Below, in pieces: positions 43,929 through 53,507 of a stretch of 64,000 nt of DNA (position 1 is the first letter of the stretch; each line of letters begins with the position of its first letter). Made by a program: the position numbers and the translations under genes. The stretch is taken from assembly GCF_044386045.1 (NCBI RefSeq), contig NZ_JBISCD010000039.1, positions 372,001 through 436,000 on the forward strand, given 5' to 3'. Below the pieces are notes generated by a model that saw nothing but the letters and a program-made list of their open reading frames with translations, was not told the origin of the DNA and made no database searches. The stretch is from Thalassobellus sediminis. GTDB taxonomy: Bacteria; Bacteroidota; Bacteroidia; Flavobacteriales; Flavobacteriaceae.

Positions 43929-45473
43929 ATGCTAAACATTCATTGGATTGATATTGTTATTGTAATTATTTCTGTTGCCTTTACTCTAGGAGCAGGTTTT
44001 TACTTTGCAAATCGACAAAAAAGTTCCGATCAATATTTCTCAGGAAGTAAAACTATACCAGCTTGGGCAATTGGAATTTCAATATTTGCAACTTTAATAA
44101 GTAGTGTTACATTTTTAGCATATCCAGCAGCGGCTTACAAATCTAACTGGATTTTACTCGTTCAAGGTTTAATGGTGCCTATTGTACTAATTGGGTTAAT
44201 TTGGGTTATTGTGCCACTGTTCCGAAAAGTAATCAGATTAAGTACCTATGAATATTTCGAGCGTCGTTTTAGCGTATTTGCAAGAATGTACAGCTCTGTC
44301 GCCTTTATTTTAACGCATTTTTCAAAAATGGGAACCGTTTTATATTTGGTAAGTTTAGCGTTAGCAACACTTACAGGTATAGATGTTACTACCTTTATTT
44401 TATTTTTAACAGTAATCATTATAATTCTAACATTATTAGGCGGTATGGAAGCTGTTATTTGGATGGATGTTATTCAAGGTTTTTTACTTATTGGAGGCGG
44501 ATTGTTATGTGTAGGTATTTTATTATTTAATTCTGAAGGAGGTGCTGGACACATGATAAGTGAAGCCGTTTCAATGAAAAAAATAGATTTTGGCCCTTAT
44601 GATTTTAGTTTTTCAGAATTAACCTTTTGGGTACTGGTTATTAATGGAGCATTTTATGCTTTACAGAAATATGGCACTGATCAAACCATTGTGCAGCGCT
44701 ACTTAACTGCCAAGAATGATAAAGATGCTAAAAAAGCCGCCTATATTGGTGTTTTAGCAAGTGTCCCTGTTTGGGGTTTATTTATGCTTATTGGCTCTTT
44801 GCTATTTGTATTTTATAACACAGGAGGAGCCAGTTTACCAGAAGGTATGAAAGCAGACCAAGTATTTACGTATTTTATTGGAACCGAATTACCCGTTGGT
44901 GCCGTAGGCTTAGTACTAGCTGCTTTAATTGCAGCAGCAGTTTCTAGTTTAGATTCTGATATGAATTGTTTAGCAGCTATTGGTGTCGAAGATTTTTATC
45001 AGCGTTTCAACCCTAATCGTACAGATAAACAACGCCTAATTGTTGGGCGTTTATTGGTATTATTTGCAGGAATTTCTATGGCAGGTGTCGCATTATTATA
45101 TGCTGCATGGAGCGGACAAGGTGTATTAGGTGTCGTTTTTAAATTATATGCCATTTTCTCAGCCGGTATTGTTGGAATCTTTCTTTTAGGACTATTCTCA
45201 AAACGAGCTAACAAACAAGGTTTGCACATTGGTATTGCGACTTGTATCATTTTTACAGCTTATGCCATATTAACAACAACAAAAATTGGAGATGCGTTAA
45301 TATTAGATTTAGGTGATTATAATTTTCCACATCATAAATACATGTTAGGAGTTTATAGCCACCTAATTGTATTAGTCGTTGGTTATTTTGCTAGTTTCCT
45401 GTTCAAATCTGAAGAAGTAAAAGACGAATTAACCATCTACGGATATTTCAAATTAAAAGAAAAAGAATCATAA
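43929..45473 (+). CDS. Sodium/solute symporter (SSS family)
   Basis: A 514-residue inner-membrane transporter with about 13 hydrophobic segments. NRQKSSDQYFSGSKTIPAWAIGISIFATLISSVTFL (shortened here) is the classic SSS N-terminal region, followed by FALSTYEYFERRF-like STYEYFERRF and later AAVSSLDSDMNCLA, the sodium-site segment. SSS proteins import sugars, sugar acids, sialic acid or carboxylates with Na+. Substrate specificity cannot be read from sequence, but the position between an aldolase and an ADH suggests a sugar acid. Confidence 0.9.
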   Translation: MLNIHWIDIVIVIISVAFTLGAGFYFANRQKSSDQYFSGSKTIPAWAIGISIFATLISSVTFLAYPAAAYKSNWILLVQGLMVPIVLIGLIWVIVPLFRKVIRLSTYEYFERRFSVFARMYSSVAFILTHFSKMGTVLYLVSLALATLTGIDVTTFILFLTVIIIILTLLGGMEAVIWMDVIQGFLLIGGGLLCVGILLFNSEGGAGHMISEAVSMKKIDFGPYDFSFSELTFWVLVINGAFYALQKYGTDQTIVQRYLTAKNDKDAKKAAYIGVLASVPVWGLFMLIGSLLFVFYNTGGASLPEGMKADQVFTYFIGTELPVGAVGLVLAALIAAAVSSLDSDMNCLAAIGVEDFYQRFNPNRTDKQRLIVGRLLVLFAGISMAGVALLYAAWSGQGVLGVVFKLYAIFSAGIVGIFLLGLFSKRANKQGLHIGIATCIIFTAYAILTTTKIGDALILDLGDYNFPHHKYMLGVYSHLIVLVVGYFASFLFKSEEVKDELTIYGYFKLKEKES

Positions 45474-45481
45474 CATACAAA

Positions 45482-46630
45482 ATGAATTCAATCACATTAT
45501 TACAACCTCAAAAAATTGTTTTCGGAGAAGATTCAATAAAAGATCTTTCAAAAGATGCTATTATAGAAAATTCAAACAGTATATTATTATTGGTTGCAAC
45601 ACCTCTATTATCTGCTGTTAAAACAACCGTAAAAGATATTCAATCTAAAAACAAAACAGTTCTACTTGTAGAATACAAATATGTTGGAGAACCTACATTT
45701 GCTCAATTTAATGAACTTATAGAAGCAACCAAATCATCCAATCCTGATTGTATCATTGGTGTTGGTGGTGGAAGCGTATTAGATTGTGCAAAACTACTTG
45801 CTGCACTCATCAACAATGAACAAAATCTTGAAGATATTGTAGGTATTGGTTTTTTAAATGGAAGAAAAATAAAACTAATTTGTATTCCTACTACATCAGG
45901 TACAGGAAGTGAAGTGTCACCAAATGCCATTTTATTAAATGAAGAAACACAAGCTAAAAGCGGTATTATTAGTCCTTATTTAGTGCCAGACGCTTGTTAT
46001 CTCGACCCAATATTAACACTTACATTACCTCCAAAACTAACCGCTGAAACTGGTATTGATGCTTTATCGCATTGTATTGAGGCCTACACTAATAAATTTG
46101 CACATCCAGCAGTTGATACTTACGCATTAAAAGGCATCCAGCTTATTTCTGAAAACATTCAAAAAGCTTATGAAGATGGAAATGATATTGAAGCGCGTTC
46201 TGCCCTATTATTAGGTTCAATGTATGGAGGCTTATGTTTAGGACCTGTAAACACTTCTGCAGTTCATGCATTATCCTATGGATTAGGTGGAAAATTCCAC
46301 ATTGCACATGGTTTATCAAATGCTATTTTAATGCCCGGAGTGTTACGCTTTAATTTATCGGCAAACCCGAAAAGACATGCCGATGTAGCACGTGCTATGG
46401 GAATAACGTGGAATGGTAAGGATGAGCATATTGCAACCGTAGGTATAGAAAAAATTGAAGCCTTATCAAGAGCATGTAATATACCACAAAAACTATCTGA
46501 AATTGGAGTTTCTGAAAACGATATTCCCGAACTAGCAGACATCGCTATGAAAGTAACTCGATTGCTTAAAAACAATCCAAGAGAAGTTACACGAGAAGAT
46601 GCTATAAATATTTATACAAAATTGCTTTAA
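45482..46630 (+). CDS. Iron-containing alcohol dehydrogenase
   Basis: A 382-residue group III (iron-dependent) ADH. The NAD(P)-binding GGGSVLD (95-101) and TTSGTGSEV motifs are present. Metal ligands are D193, H197 (GIDALSH), H262 (VHALSY) and H276 (HIAHGLSN), aligned with FucO-type enzymes. It probably reduces an aldehyde produced by the aldolase two genes upstream. If that aldehyde is a C4 uronate, the product would be a four-carbon acid sugar, the substrate type of the two following enzymes (inference). Confidence 0.9.
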   Translation: MNSITLLQPQKIVFGEDSIKDLSKDAIIENSNSILLLVATPLLSAVKTTVKDIQSKNKTVLLVEYKYVGEPTFAQFNELIEATKSSNPDCIIGVGGGSVLDCAKLLAALINNEQNLEDIVGIGFLNGRKIKLICIPTTSGTGSEVSPNAILLNEETQAKSGIISPYLVPDACYLDPILTLTLPPKLTAETGIDALSHCIEAYTNKFAHPAVDTYALKGIQLISENIQKAYEDGNDIEARSALLLGSMYGGLCLGPVNTSAVHALSYGLGGKFHIAHGLSNAILMPGVLRFNLSANPKRHADVARAMGITWNGKDEHIATVGIEKIEALSRACNIPQKLSEIGVSENDIPELADIAMKVTRLLKNNPREVTREDAINIYTKLL

Positions 46631-46637
46631 AATAAAA

Positions 46638-47666
46638 TTGATGAAATCAAAAATAGGAATTTCAATGGGCGATCCTGCAGGCATTGGTCCAGAAATAATC
46701 ATAAAAACATTAGCATTACAAGATGTTTACAATCGATGTAACCCTTTAGTTGTTGGAGATGCACAAACCATGCAAAATGAAATAAACGCATTAAAATCTT
46801 CATTAAAAATTAATGCGATTCAAAATGTAAAGGATGCTAAATTCGAATGTGGGATTATTGATGTTTACGATTTAAAAAATGTTGATAATGCTAATTTACA
46901 ACCAGGAATGGTTACCGCCATGGCTGGAAAAGCAGCTTTTGAGGCTGTTATAAAAAACATAGAATTAGCTTTAGCTAAAGAAATTGATGCTACAGTTACA
47001 GCGCCTATTAATAAAGAATCTATCCATAAAGCGGGACATAAATATTCTGGGCATACTGAAATTTATGCAGAATACACAGACACTAAAAAATTCGCTATGC
47101 TTTTGGCTGATGAAAACTTTAGAGTGATTCATAACAGTACACATGTTTCATTGCGGCAAGCCTGCGATTTATGCAAAACAGATCGCGTATTTGAAGTGAT
47201 TACTTTATTGGATGATGCTTGCAAAAAATTCGGTATTAAAACCCCTAGAATAGCCATTGCAGGATTGAATCCGCATGCAGGAGAAAATCAATTATTTGGA
47301 GATGAAGAAGTCAATGAAATAATTCCAGCTATAGAAAAAGCGAATGCATTAGGCTATACTGTTGAAGGCCCTTTTCCTCCAGATACTATGTTTGTAAAAG
47401 CAGTACAAGGAAAATTTGATGGCTGTGTTGCTATGTATCACGATCAAGGTCATATTCCGTTTAAATTAGAAGGTTTTAAATGGGATAATGAAAAGGAAAC
47501 CATGAAGAGTGTTAAAGGGGTTAATATCACTTTAGGTCTGCCTATTATTAGAACTTCTGTAGATCACGGAACAGCATTTGAAATAGCGGGACAAGGTATT
47601 GCTTCGGCTGATGCTATGCTTGTTGCTATAGATTATGCTATTGTAATGGCAAAACACAAAAAATAA
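46638..47666 (+). CDS. pdxA2: PdxA2-type 4-phospho-acid-sugar dehydrogenase
   Basis: A 342-residue member of the PdxA family. MGDPAGIGPEI opens the protein; metal-binding histidines are H168, H212 (LNPHAGE) and H267 (MYHDQGH). The MYHDQGHIPFKLEGF segment matches PdxA2 (YHDQGHIP) rather than vitamin B6 PdxA (YHDQGLPVLKY). PdxA2 enzymes oxidise D-threonate or erythronate 4-phosphate, followed by decarboxylation to dihydroxyacetone phosphate. The kinase gene begins at the last base of this gene's stop, supporting that pathway and arguing against B6 synthesis. Confidence 0.88.
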   Translation: MMKSKIGISMGDPAGIGPEIIIKTLALQDVYNRCNPLVVGDAQTMQNEINALKSSLKINAIQNVKDAKFECGIIDVYDLKNVDNANLQPGMVTAMAGKAAFEAVIKNIELALAKEIDATVTAPINKESIHKAGHKYSGHTEIYAEYTDTKKFAMLLADENFRVIHNSTHVSLRQACDLCKTDRVFEVITLLDDACKKFGIKTPRIAIAGLNPHAGENQLFGDEEVNEIIPAIEKANALGYTVEGPFPPDTMFVKAVQGKFDGCVAMYHDQGHIPFKLEGFKWDNEKETMKSVKGVNITLGLPIIRTSVDHGTAFEIAGQGIASADAMLVAIDYAIVMAKHKK

Positions 47667-48823
47667 TGATAACTGTAATTGCAGATGATATAACAGGTGC
47701 TGCTGAAATAGCAGGAATTTGTCTTCGCTACGGCGTAGAGGTTTCTTTTGGGATTGATACGATTCCAGAGAAAGAAGCTGCGGTTAATATTATTGCTACC
47801 GATTCACGATCAATGACAGAAGATGAAGCTTATGAAACGCATTTTCATCTAGCCGAAGACATTTTGAAAAAATCAAACAGTATCTTATTTAAAAAATGTG
47901 ATTCTGTTTTAAGAGGCCATGTTTTAACAGAACTTTCAGCTTTACTTGATGTACACGAGAAAGACCGTGTGCTTTTACAACCTTCAAATCCTGAAGGAAA
48001 TCGCTGTATAAAAAACGGCACTTATTTAATAAACAACATCTCCATTGAAAAAACGGGATTTGCAACCGATCCTGATTTCCCTTCAAAAACAGCCTCAGTA
48101 AAAAATCTTATTCATAACAGATGTAATAAGCCATCTAAAATAGACATCCATACAGGAACTATTACAAAAATCAATTCAAAAGGTATTTTTATACCAGATT
48201 GCGATGCTGTAGAGGCATTAAAGCAATCCATCAATTTATATACTGATGATACTGTTATAGCAGGAAGTGCTGCTTTTTTCGAGCAATTACTAATAAAAAT
48301 GAAATTAGCAACTTCAAAAATTAATCAAACGAAACACAACTATAAAAATGATTATGTACTCCTTTCAGGAAGTACGCATCCTAAGAGTGTTCAGTTTTCA
48401 AAAAATTTAGAAAAAACAAATTGCCCTTTGGTAACGTTTCCTAAAATTCTTCTTGAAGACAAACTCAACCAAAATGCTTTAAACGATTTTATAGAAAAAA
48501 TATCTGGTATCTATAATGATAATAAAAAAGTAGCTTTAAGAATTTCAAATGAAATCATTCAACTTAAAAATAGTTCATTAAATTTAAAAACCAGAATGAG
48601 CTTAATAGCAAAAAGATTTGTGGAAGCTTCTAATACAAATAATCTTTTTATTGAAGGTGGTGCTACTGCCTACGATTTGTTAAACGAATTACATTGGAAA
48701 TCGTTTACACCAATTGAAGAACTGGCATCGGGTGTTTTTAGAATGCAATATGATAATAACCCTAATAAATATATTACCATAAAGCCAGGGAGTTATGAAT
48801 GGCCTAATGGATTATTAAATTAA
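47666..48823 (+). CDS. Four-carbon acid sugar kinase (DUF1537, DtnK/OtnK-like)
   Basis: A 385-residue two-domain kinase. MITVIADDITGAAEIA and KKCDSVLRGHV are the substrate-domain signatures; LLSGSTHPKS, IEGGATAYDLL and ITIKPGSYEWP belong to the C-terminal nucleotide-binding domain. Characterised relatives phosphorylate D-threonate, erythronates or 3-oxo-acid sugars, working with PdxA2 or aldolase partners. Its start overlaps the PdxA2 stop by 1 base. KPGSYEW instead of the usual KPGSFG is slightly divergent and may reflect substrate range. Confidence 0.9.
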   Translation: MITVIADDITGAAEIAGICLRYGVEVSFGIDTIPEKEAAVNIIATDSRSMTEDEAYETHFHLAEDILKKSNSILFKKCDSVLRGHVLTELSALLDVHEKDRVLLQPSNPEGNRCIKNGTYLINNISIEKTGFATDPDFPSKTASVKNLIHNRCNKPSKIDIHTGTITKINSKGIFIPDCDAVEALKQSINLYTDDTVIAGSAAFFEQLLIKMKLATSKINQTKHNYKNDYVLLSGSTHPKSVQFSKNLEKTNCPLVTFPKILLEDKLNQNALNDFIEKISGIYNDNKKVALRISNEIIQLKNSSLNLKTRMSLIAKRFVEASNTNNLFIEGGATAYDLLNELHWKSFTPIEELASGVFRMQYDNNPNKYITIKPGSYEWPNGLLN

Positions 48824-48845
48824 TTTTTAAGATAGAATAAAATAA

Positions 48846-49985
48846 ATGATAACATTAAAAGGAATAGCTTGGAATCATACTCGCGGATTTACCTCGGTAG
48901 TTGCGACAGCACAACGATTCGAAGAGTTACACCCTAACATACGAATTACTTGGGAAAAGCGATCCTTACAAGCCTTTGCAGATGCCTCTTTAAATGAATT
49001 AACAAGTCAATACGATTTGCTAATCATGGATAATCCCCATGTTTCCATAGCAGCAAGAGATCAGGTTCTTTTGCCATTTGATGATTATTTGGATGCCGAT
49101 TTTATAAAAGAATTAGCAAATAATAGTGTAGGGAAATCGCATGCCAGCTACAATATGAATGGTAAACAATGGACTTTAGCAACCGATGCTGCTACACCCA
49201 TTGCTACGTGGAGAGAAGATTTAGTTAGTCAGCAAAACATACAAATCCCTAAAACTTGGAAGGAATTATTAGAACTAACAAAAACAGGAAAAGTCGCTTT
49301 TGCATCCATTCCTATTGATACCTTAATGCATCATTACATGATGTGTATCGCTTTGGGAGCCAATGTTTTTGAAAGTAAAACGGAAGTAGCGCCTCGTCAT
49401 ATTATGATTGAAGCTATAAAAAACTATAAAGAACTAGTCGATTTAGCACCGTCATTTTGTTTAGAAATAAATCCTATAAAAATGGCTGAACATATGACAC
49501 AAACAAATGATATAGTTTACAGTCCGTTTAATTATGGATATTCAAACTATTCGAAAAAAAACTATGCAGATCATACTTTAAAAGCAGGAGGCTTGGTTAC
49601 TTTTAATGGTAAAAGACTGCGTTCTACCTTAGGAGGCGCAGGTATTGCGGTATCTTCAAAAACAGAACACGCAGATGCTGCCATGAAATATGCTGAGTTT
49701 ATAGCTACAGAAAAAATGCAATCTGGATTGTATTTTGACTTTGGAGGACAACCAGGACACAGAAAATCATGGTTAAATGATGATGTAAATAAGCAGTGTA
49801 AAGACTTTTTTAAAGACACCTTACAAACTTTAGATGAAGCCACTATGCGTCCACAATATTATGGTTATATGCATTTTCAAGATGAAGCAAGTCCTGTTAT
49901 TCATGAAGCTGTATCAGGCAAAGTTTCTGTTAAAGCAGCTATAGACAAAATGAATGACATTTATAAAGAATCATTAACGCATTAA
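48846..49985 (+). CDS. Signal-less ABC-type solute-binding protein, copy 1
   Basis: A 379-residue protein with the fold pattern of family 1 extracellular sugar-binding proteins: FEELHPNIRITWEKR, QYDLLIMDNPHV, IPKTWKELLELTKTGKV, and a C-terminal ADAAMKYAEFIATEKMQSG segment. It begins MITLKGIAWNHTRGF with no signal peptide or lipobox, and only 22 bases separate it from the previous stop, so an exported form is not encoded. No ABC permease or ATPase gene lies in the window. It is followed 12 bases later by a CoA-transferase gene. A cytoplasmic ligand-binding, sensing or enzyme-partner role is likely but unproven. Confidence 0.82.
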   Translation: MITLKGIAWNHTRGFTSVVATAQRFEELHPNIRITWEKRSLQAFADASLNELTSQYDLLIMDNPHVSIAARDQVLLPFDDYLDADFIKELANNSVGKSHASYNMNGKQWTLATDAATPIATWREDLVSQQNIQIPKTWKELLELTKTGKVAFASIPIDTLMHHYMMCIALGANVFESKTEVAPRHIMIEAIKNYKELVDLAPSFCLEINPIKMAEHMTQTNDIVYSPFNYGYSNYSKKNYADHTLKAGGLVTFNGKRLRSTLGGAGIAVSSKTEHADAAMKYAEFIATEKMQSGLYFDFGGQPGHRKSWLNDDVNKQCKDFFKDTLQTLDEATMRPQYYGYMHFQDEASPVIHEAVSGKVSVKAAIDKMNDIYKESLTH

Positions 49986-49997
49986 TAAAATAAAACA

Positions 49998-51143
49998 GTG
50001 AAGCCATTAGAAGGTTTATTGGTATTAGAGTTTTCTCAATTTTTGGCAGGACCTTCGGCAGGTTTAAAATTGGCCGATTTAGGTGCGCGTGTCATTAAAA
50101 TAGAACGTCCCGTTAAAGGAGAAGCTTGCAGGCAATTAAGCATTAAAGATTTGTTTGTTGATGACAGCAGTATGCTGTTTCATACTATCAACAGAAATAA
50201 AGAATCGTTTGCGGCTAATTTAAAAGATCCAAACGATTTAGAACAGGTAAAAAAACTAATAGCCAAGGCTGATGTTATTACGCACAATTTCCGACCTGGC
50301 GTTATGGAAAAAATAGGATTAACGTTTCAAGATGTTTTAAGCATTAATCCAAAAATAATTTATGGTACTATTACCGGTTATGGAAGCGAAGGTCCGTGGG
50401 CAAAAAAACCAGGACAAGATTTATTAGTACAATCACTTTCAGGATTAACATGGCTAAGCGGAAAGAGTAGCCAAGGCCCTGTGCCTTTTGGATTGGCGGT
50501 TGCCGATTTAATGTGTGGTAATCATTTTGTACAAGGCATTTTAGCAGCTTTACTTAAACGTGCCAAAACAGGAAAAGGTGTTTTAGTTGAAGTAAGTTTG
50601 TTAGAATCAATTTTAGATGTGCAATTTGAAGCTTTAACTATTTATTTAAATAATGGTGGGCAATTAGCAGATAGAGGAAATGTAAAAGGCAGTGCTCATG
50701 CTTTTTTAAGTGCGCCTTATGGTATTTACGAAACCAATAATGGCTATATAGCTTTAGCCATGGGCGATTTAATGCAATTAGGTGATATTCTTAATGTTGA
50801 TTTAAGTGCTTATTCTAATAAAAAAACGTGGTTTACAGGACGAGCAGCTATTAGAAAAATACTTAGAAAGCGAATAACCACTAAAAGTTCAGAACATTGG
50901 ATTGAACTTTTACGAAAAAATGGCATGTGGTGTGAAAAAGTATTGAATTATAATGATTTGAATAATCAAACCTTTATAAACGATTTACAGCTAAAACAAA
51001 TTGTAAAAAATGCTGAAGGAAAAGAAATGATAACCACAAGATTACCAATACAATTTGATGGCAATATTTTGACAAGTATTAAAGCGGCGCCACAAGTTGG
51101 AGAAGATAATAAAACGATTCACGAACAATTTTTTAATAATTAA
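49998..51143 (+). CDS. CaiB/BaiF family III CoA-transferase, copy 1
   Basis: A 381-residue CoA-transferase. LLVLEFSQFLAGPSAGLKLADLGARVIKIE is the family opening (only part quoted elsewhere), and NRNKESFAANLKDP, NFRPGVMEKIG, GYGSEGP and FGLAVADLMCG follow. D170 aligns with the catalytic aspartate that forms the acyl-aspartyl anhydride in formyl-CoA transferase. It probably moves CoA to a carboxylate produced in this operon. The start codon is GTG. It abuts copy 2 with no gap, which suggests a heterodimer. Confidence 0.9.
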   Translation: MKPLEGLLVLEFSQFLAGPSAGLKLADLGARVIKIERPVKGEACRQLSIKDLFVDDSSMLFHTINRNKESFAANLKDPNDLEQVKKLIAKADVITHNFRPGVMEKIGLTFQDVLSINPKIIYGTITGYGSEGPWAKKPGQDLLVQSLSGLTWLSGKSSQGPVPFGLAVADLMCGNHFVQGILAALLKRAKTGKGVLVEVSLLESILDVQFEALTIYLNNGGQLADRGNVKGSAHAFLSAPYGIYETNNGYIALAMGDLMQLGDILNVDLSAYSNKKTWFTGRAAIRKILRKRITTKSSEHWIELLRKNGMWCEKVLNYNDLNNQTFINDLQLKQIVKNAEGKEMITTRLPIQFDGNILTSIKAAPQVGEDNKTIHEQFFNN

Positions 51144-52283
51144 ATGCGACCATTAGAAGATTATTTAATAGTAGATTTTAGTCAGTTTTTATCTGGCCCA
51201 TCCGCTAGTTTACGATTGGCAGATTTAGGTGCGCGCGTTATTAAAATTGAAAAACCTATTACAGGAGATATTTGCCGTACACTGTATTGTTCCGATTTAA
51301 TAATGAATGAAGAATCCTCCATTTTTCATACTATAAATAGAAACAAAGAGTCTTTTGCAGCCGATTTAAAAGATGCTGAAGATCTAAAAACAATTAAAGT
51401 ATTATTGGAAAAAGCAGATGTTGTAATGCATAATTTTAGACCAGGTGTTATGGAACGCATCGGGCTAAGTTACAACGATGTTAAAGCTATAAATCCCAAT
51501 GTTGTTTATGCCGAAATATCTGGCTATGGCAATCATCCCGATTTAATTAAACATCCCGGGCAAGATTTATTGCTACAGTCCTTAACAGCTTTGACTTGGT
51601 TAACAGGCAATAAAAACGATGGTCCTGTTGCTATGGGTTTATCTATCGTCGATATGTTGGCAGGCGCTCATTTAGCACAAGGTATTTTAGCGGCACTTTA
51701 CAGAAAAACGGTTAGTAATATGGGAGCATTTGTTCAGGTAAGTATGTTAGAATCGGCAATCGATTTTCAATTTGAAACCATTACAACTTATTTTAATGAT
51801 GGCGGTGAGCTTCCTGTTAGAACAAAGAGCAATAATGCACACGCATATTTAGGCGCACCTTATGGGATCTATAAAACGAATAATGGCTTTTTAGCACTAG
51901 CCATGGGATCAATTCCTGTTTTATCAGAATTATTAAACTGTGAGGAGTTGTTGCAGTTTCCAGAAAACACCTTTGAATTACGTAACGACATCAAAAAAGT
52001 ATTAGCAAAACATCTTAAAACACAAGATACAGACTACTGGCTAGCTATTTTAGAACCCGCCGATATTTGGTGTGCGAAAGTGTTAAACTATCAAGAACTT
52101 TTTGAAGAAGACGGTTTTAAAGTCTTAGATTTTATTCAAAAAGTAACCATGGGAGATGGCTATTCATACGAAACCACACGCTGTCCTATTAAAATTGATG
52201 GCGAACTATTAACATCAAGTAAAGGCTCTCCTAAATTAGGTGAACACAACAAGAAAATATTAGAAGAATTAATCAATATGTAA
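51144..52283 (+). CDS. CaiB/BaiF family III CoA-transferase, copy 2
   Basis: A 379-residue paralogue of copy 1, alignable without gaps over the first 180 residues: DFSQFLSGPSASLRLADLGA, NRNKESFAADLKDA, NFRPGVMERIG, then MGLSIVDMLAG with D170 conserved. It starts at the base after the copy 1 stop. Family III enzymes are interlocked dimers, and tandem paralogues such as BbsE/BbsF act as heterodimers; both subunits here keep the aspartate. The acyl substrate is unknown. Confidence 0.9.
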   Translation: MRPLEDYLIVDFSQFLSGPSASLRLADLGARVIKIEKPITGDICRTLYCSDLIMNEESSIFHTINRNKESFAADLKDAEDLKTIKVLLEKADVVMHNFRPGVMERIGLSYNDVKAINPNVVYAEISGYGNHPDLIKHPGQDLLLQSLTALTWLTGNKNDGPVAMGLSIVDMLAGAHLAQGILAALYRKTVSNMGAFVQVSMLESAIDFQFETITTYFNDGGELPVRTKSNNAHAYLGAPYGIYKTNNGFLALAMGSIPVLSELLNCEELLQFPENTFELRNDIKKVLAKHLKTQDTDYWLAILEPADIWCAKVLNYQELFEEDGFKVLDFIQKVTMGDGYSYETTRCPIKIDGELLTSSKGSPKLGEHNKKILEELINM

Positions 52284-53506
52284 TGGAAAAGATAAGAATT
52301 GCAGTTCGGAAATTTGATCCTTTTGAAACAACACTTCAAAAATTGTGGGATGCTTTTTGTTTAGAAAACAACCTGTCTATTGAAGCAGAAATGATTCCTT
52401 TAGTACTTCATGACTTATACGAACAAACCTTAGCAAATCATGGTTTAAAAAATGGCGATTGGGATATTGCTCATATTAATACAGATTGGATTTTTGATGC
52501 AGTAAACGCTGAAGCAGTTGAAAATTTATCACCGCTAATAAATCAAAATCCACCTCAAGATTTTCCTGAAGGTTGGCACAAATCCCTACTCCACTTACAA
52601 GAAATTAATAATCAAGTTTATGGATTACCATTTCATGATGGGCCAGAATGTTTAATTTATAGAAAAGATTTATTTGAAAATAAAACAGAGCAAACAACCT
52701 TTAAAAACCAATATGGTTACGATTTACAACCACCAAAAACGTGGAATCAATTCACTGATATAGCAGCGTTTTTTAATCGTCCAGAACAAAACCTATATGG
52801 TTGTGTATTTGCTAATTATCCTGATGGCCATAATATGGTTTTCGATTTTTGTTTGCAATTATGGACACGTGGTGGTTCGTTATTAGATGATAATAATCAA
52901 ATAAACATCAACCAACCAGAAGCTATTGAGGCATTAGATTTCTACAGAAAACTCGTAAACAATCAAAAAACAACACATCCAAAATCAAAAGAATTTGGTT
53001 CTGTAGAAGCAGGTATGGCATTTGCTACAGGTGAAGCTGCCATGGCAATAAATTGGTTTGGCTTTGCCTCAATGTGCGAAGTTATCGATGATTCTAAAGT
53101 AAAAGGAAACGTTGATATTGCCGAATTACCTCATAGTGAAAATCACAAATCAGCATCCTTAAATGTGTATTGGTTATACACTATTGGTTCAGGAAGTAAA
53201 AATAAAAAAATAGCCTATGATTTTTTAAGATTCGCAACCACGGCCAAAAGCGATAAACTTTTAACTAACGAAGGCGGTATTGGTTGTAGAAAATCAACTT
53301 GGAATGATACAGAAATCAATAAAACCATTCCCTATTATCATAAATTAAGTAGGCTTCACGAAAACGCATTAACGCTTCCACAAACACCTATTTGGCCAAA
53401 AGTGGCAGCCCTAATTGACGCTATGGTTTTAAACGCTATAAATGAAAATGTACCATCAAAGCAACTATTAGAAGACACACAAAATAACATCCAAAAAATC
53501 ATTTAA
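52283..53506 (+). CDS. Signal-less ABC-type solute-binding protein, copy 2
   Basis: A 407-residue protein of the same fold class as the 48846 product but only distantly similar: DWDIAHINTDWIFDAV, YGLPFHDGPECLIYRKDLF, LQPPKTWNQFTDIAAFF, FCLQLWTRGGSLLDDNN, MAFATGEAAMAINWFGF. These are standard segments of family 1 extracellular solute-binding proteins. It has no signal peptide, and its ATG overlaps the CoA-transferase stop by 1 base, so translation is coupled and export is improbable. No transporter partner is nearby. Confidence 0.85.
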   Translation: MEKIRIAVRKFDPFETTLQKLWDAFCLENNLSIEAEMIPLVLHDLYEQTLANHGLKNGDWDIAHINTDWIFDAVNAEAVENLSPLINQNPPQDFPEGWHKSLLHLQEINNQVYGLPFHDGPECLIYRKDLFENKTEQTTFKNQYGYDLQPPKTWNQFTDIAAFFNRPEQNLYGCVFANYPDGHNMVFDFCLQLWTRGGSLLDDNNQININQPEAIEALDFYRKLVNNQKTTHPKSKEFGSVEAGMAFATGEAAMAINWFGFASMCEVIDDSKVKGNVDIAELPHSENHKSASLNVYWLYTIGSGSKNKKIAYDFLRFATTAKSDKLLTNEGGIGCRKSTWNDTEINKTIPYYHKLSRLHENALTLPQTPIWPKVAALIDAMVLNAINENVPSKQLLEDTQNNIQKII

Positions 53507-53507
53507 A

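Noticed and set aside
46638..47666. Vitamin B6 biosynthesis role (PdxA)
   Set aside because: The YHDQGH-type motif, the coupled DUF1537 kinase and the operon context fit PdxA2 better. The lone pdxH is far away and unrelated in position.
48846..53506. A classical ABC sugar importer
   Set aside because: Both solute-binding proteins lack signal peptides, and no permease or ATPase genes are present.
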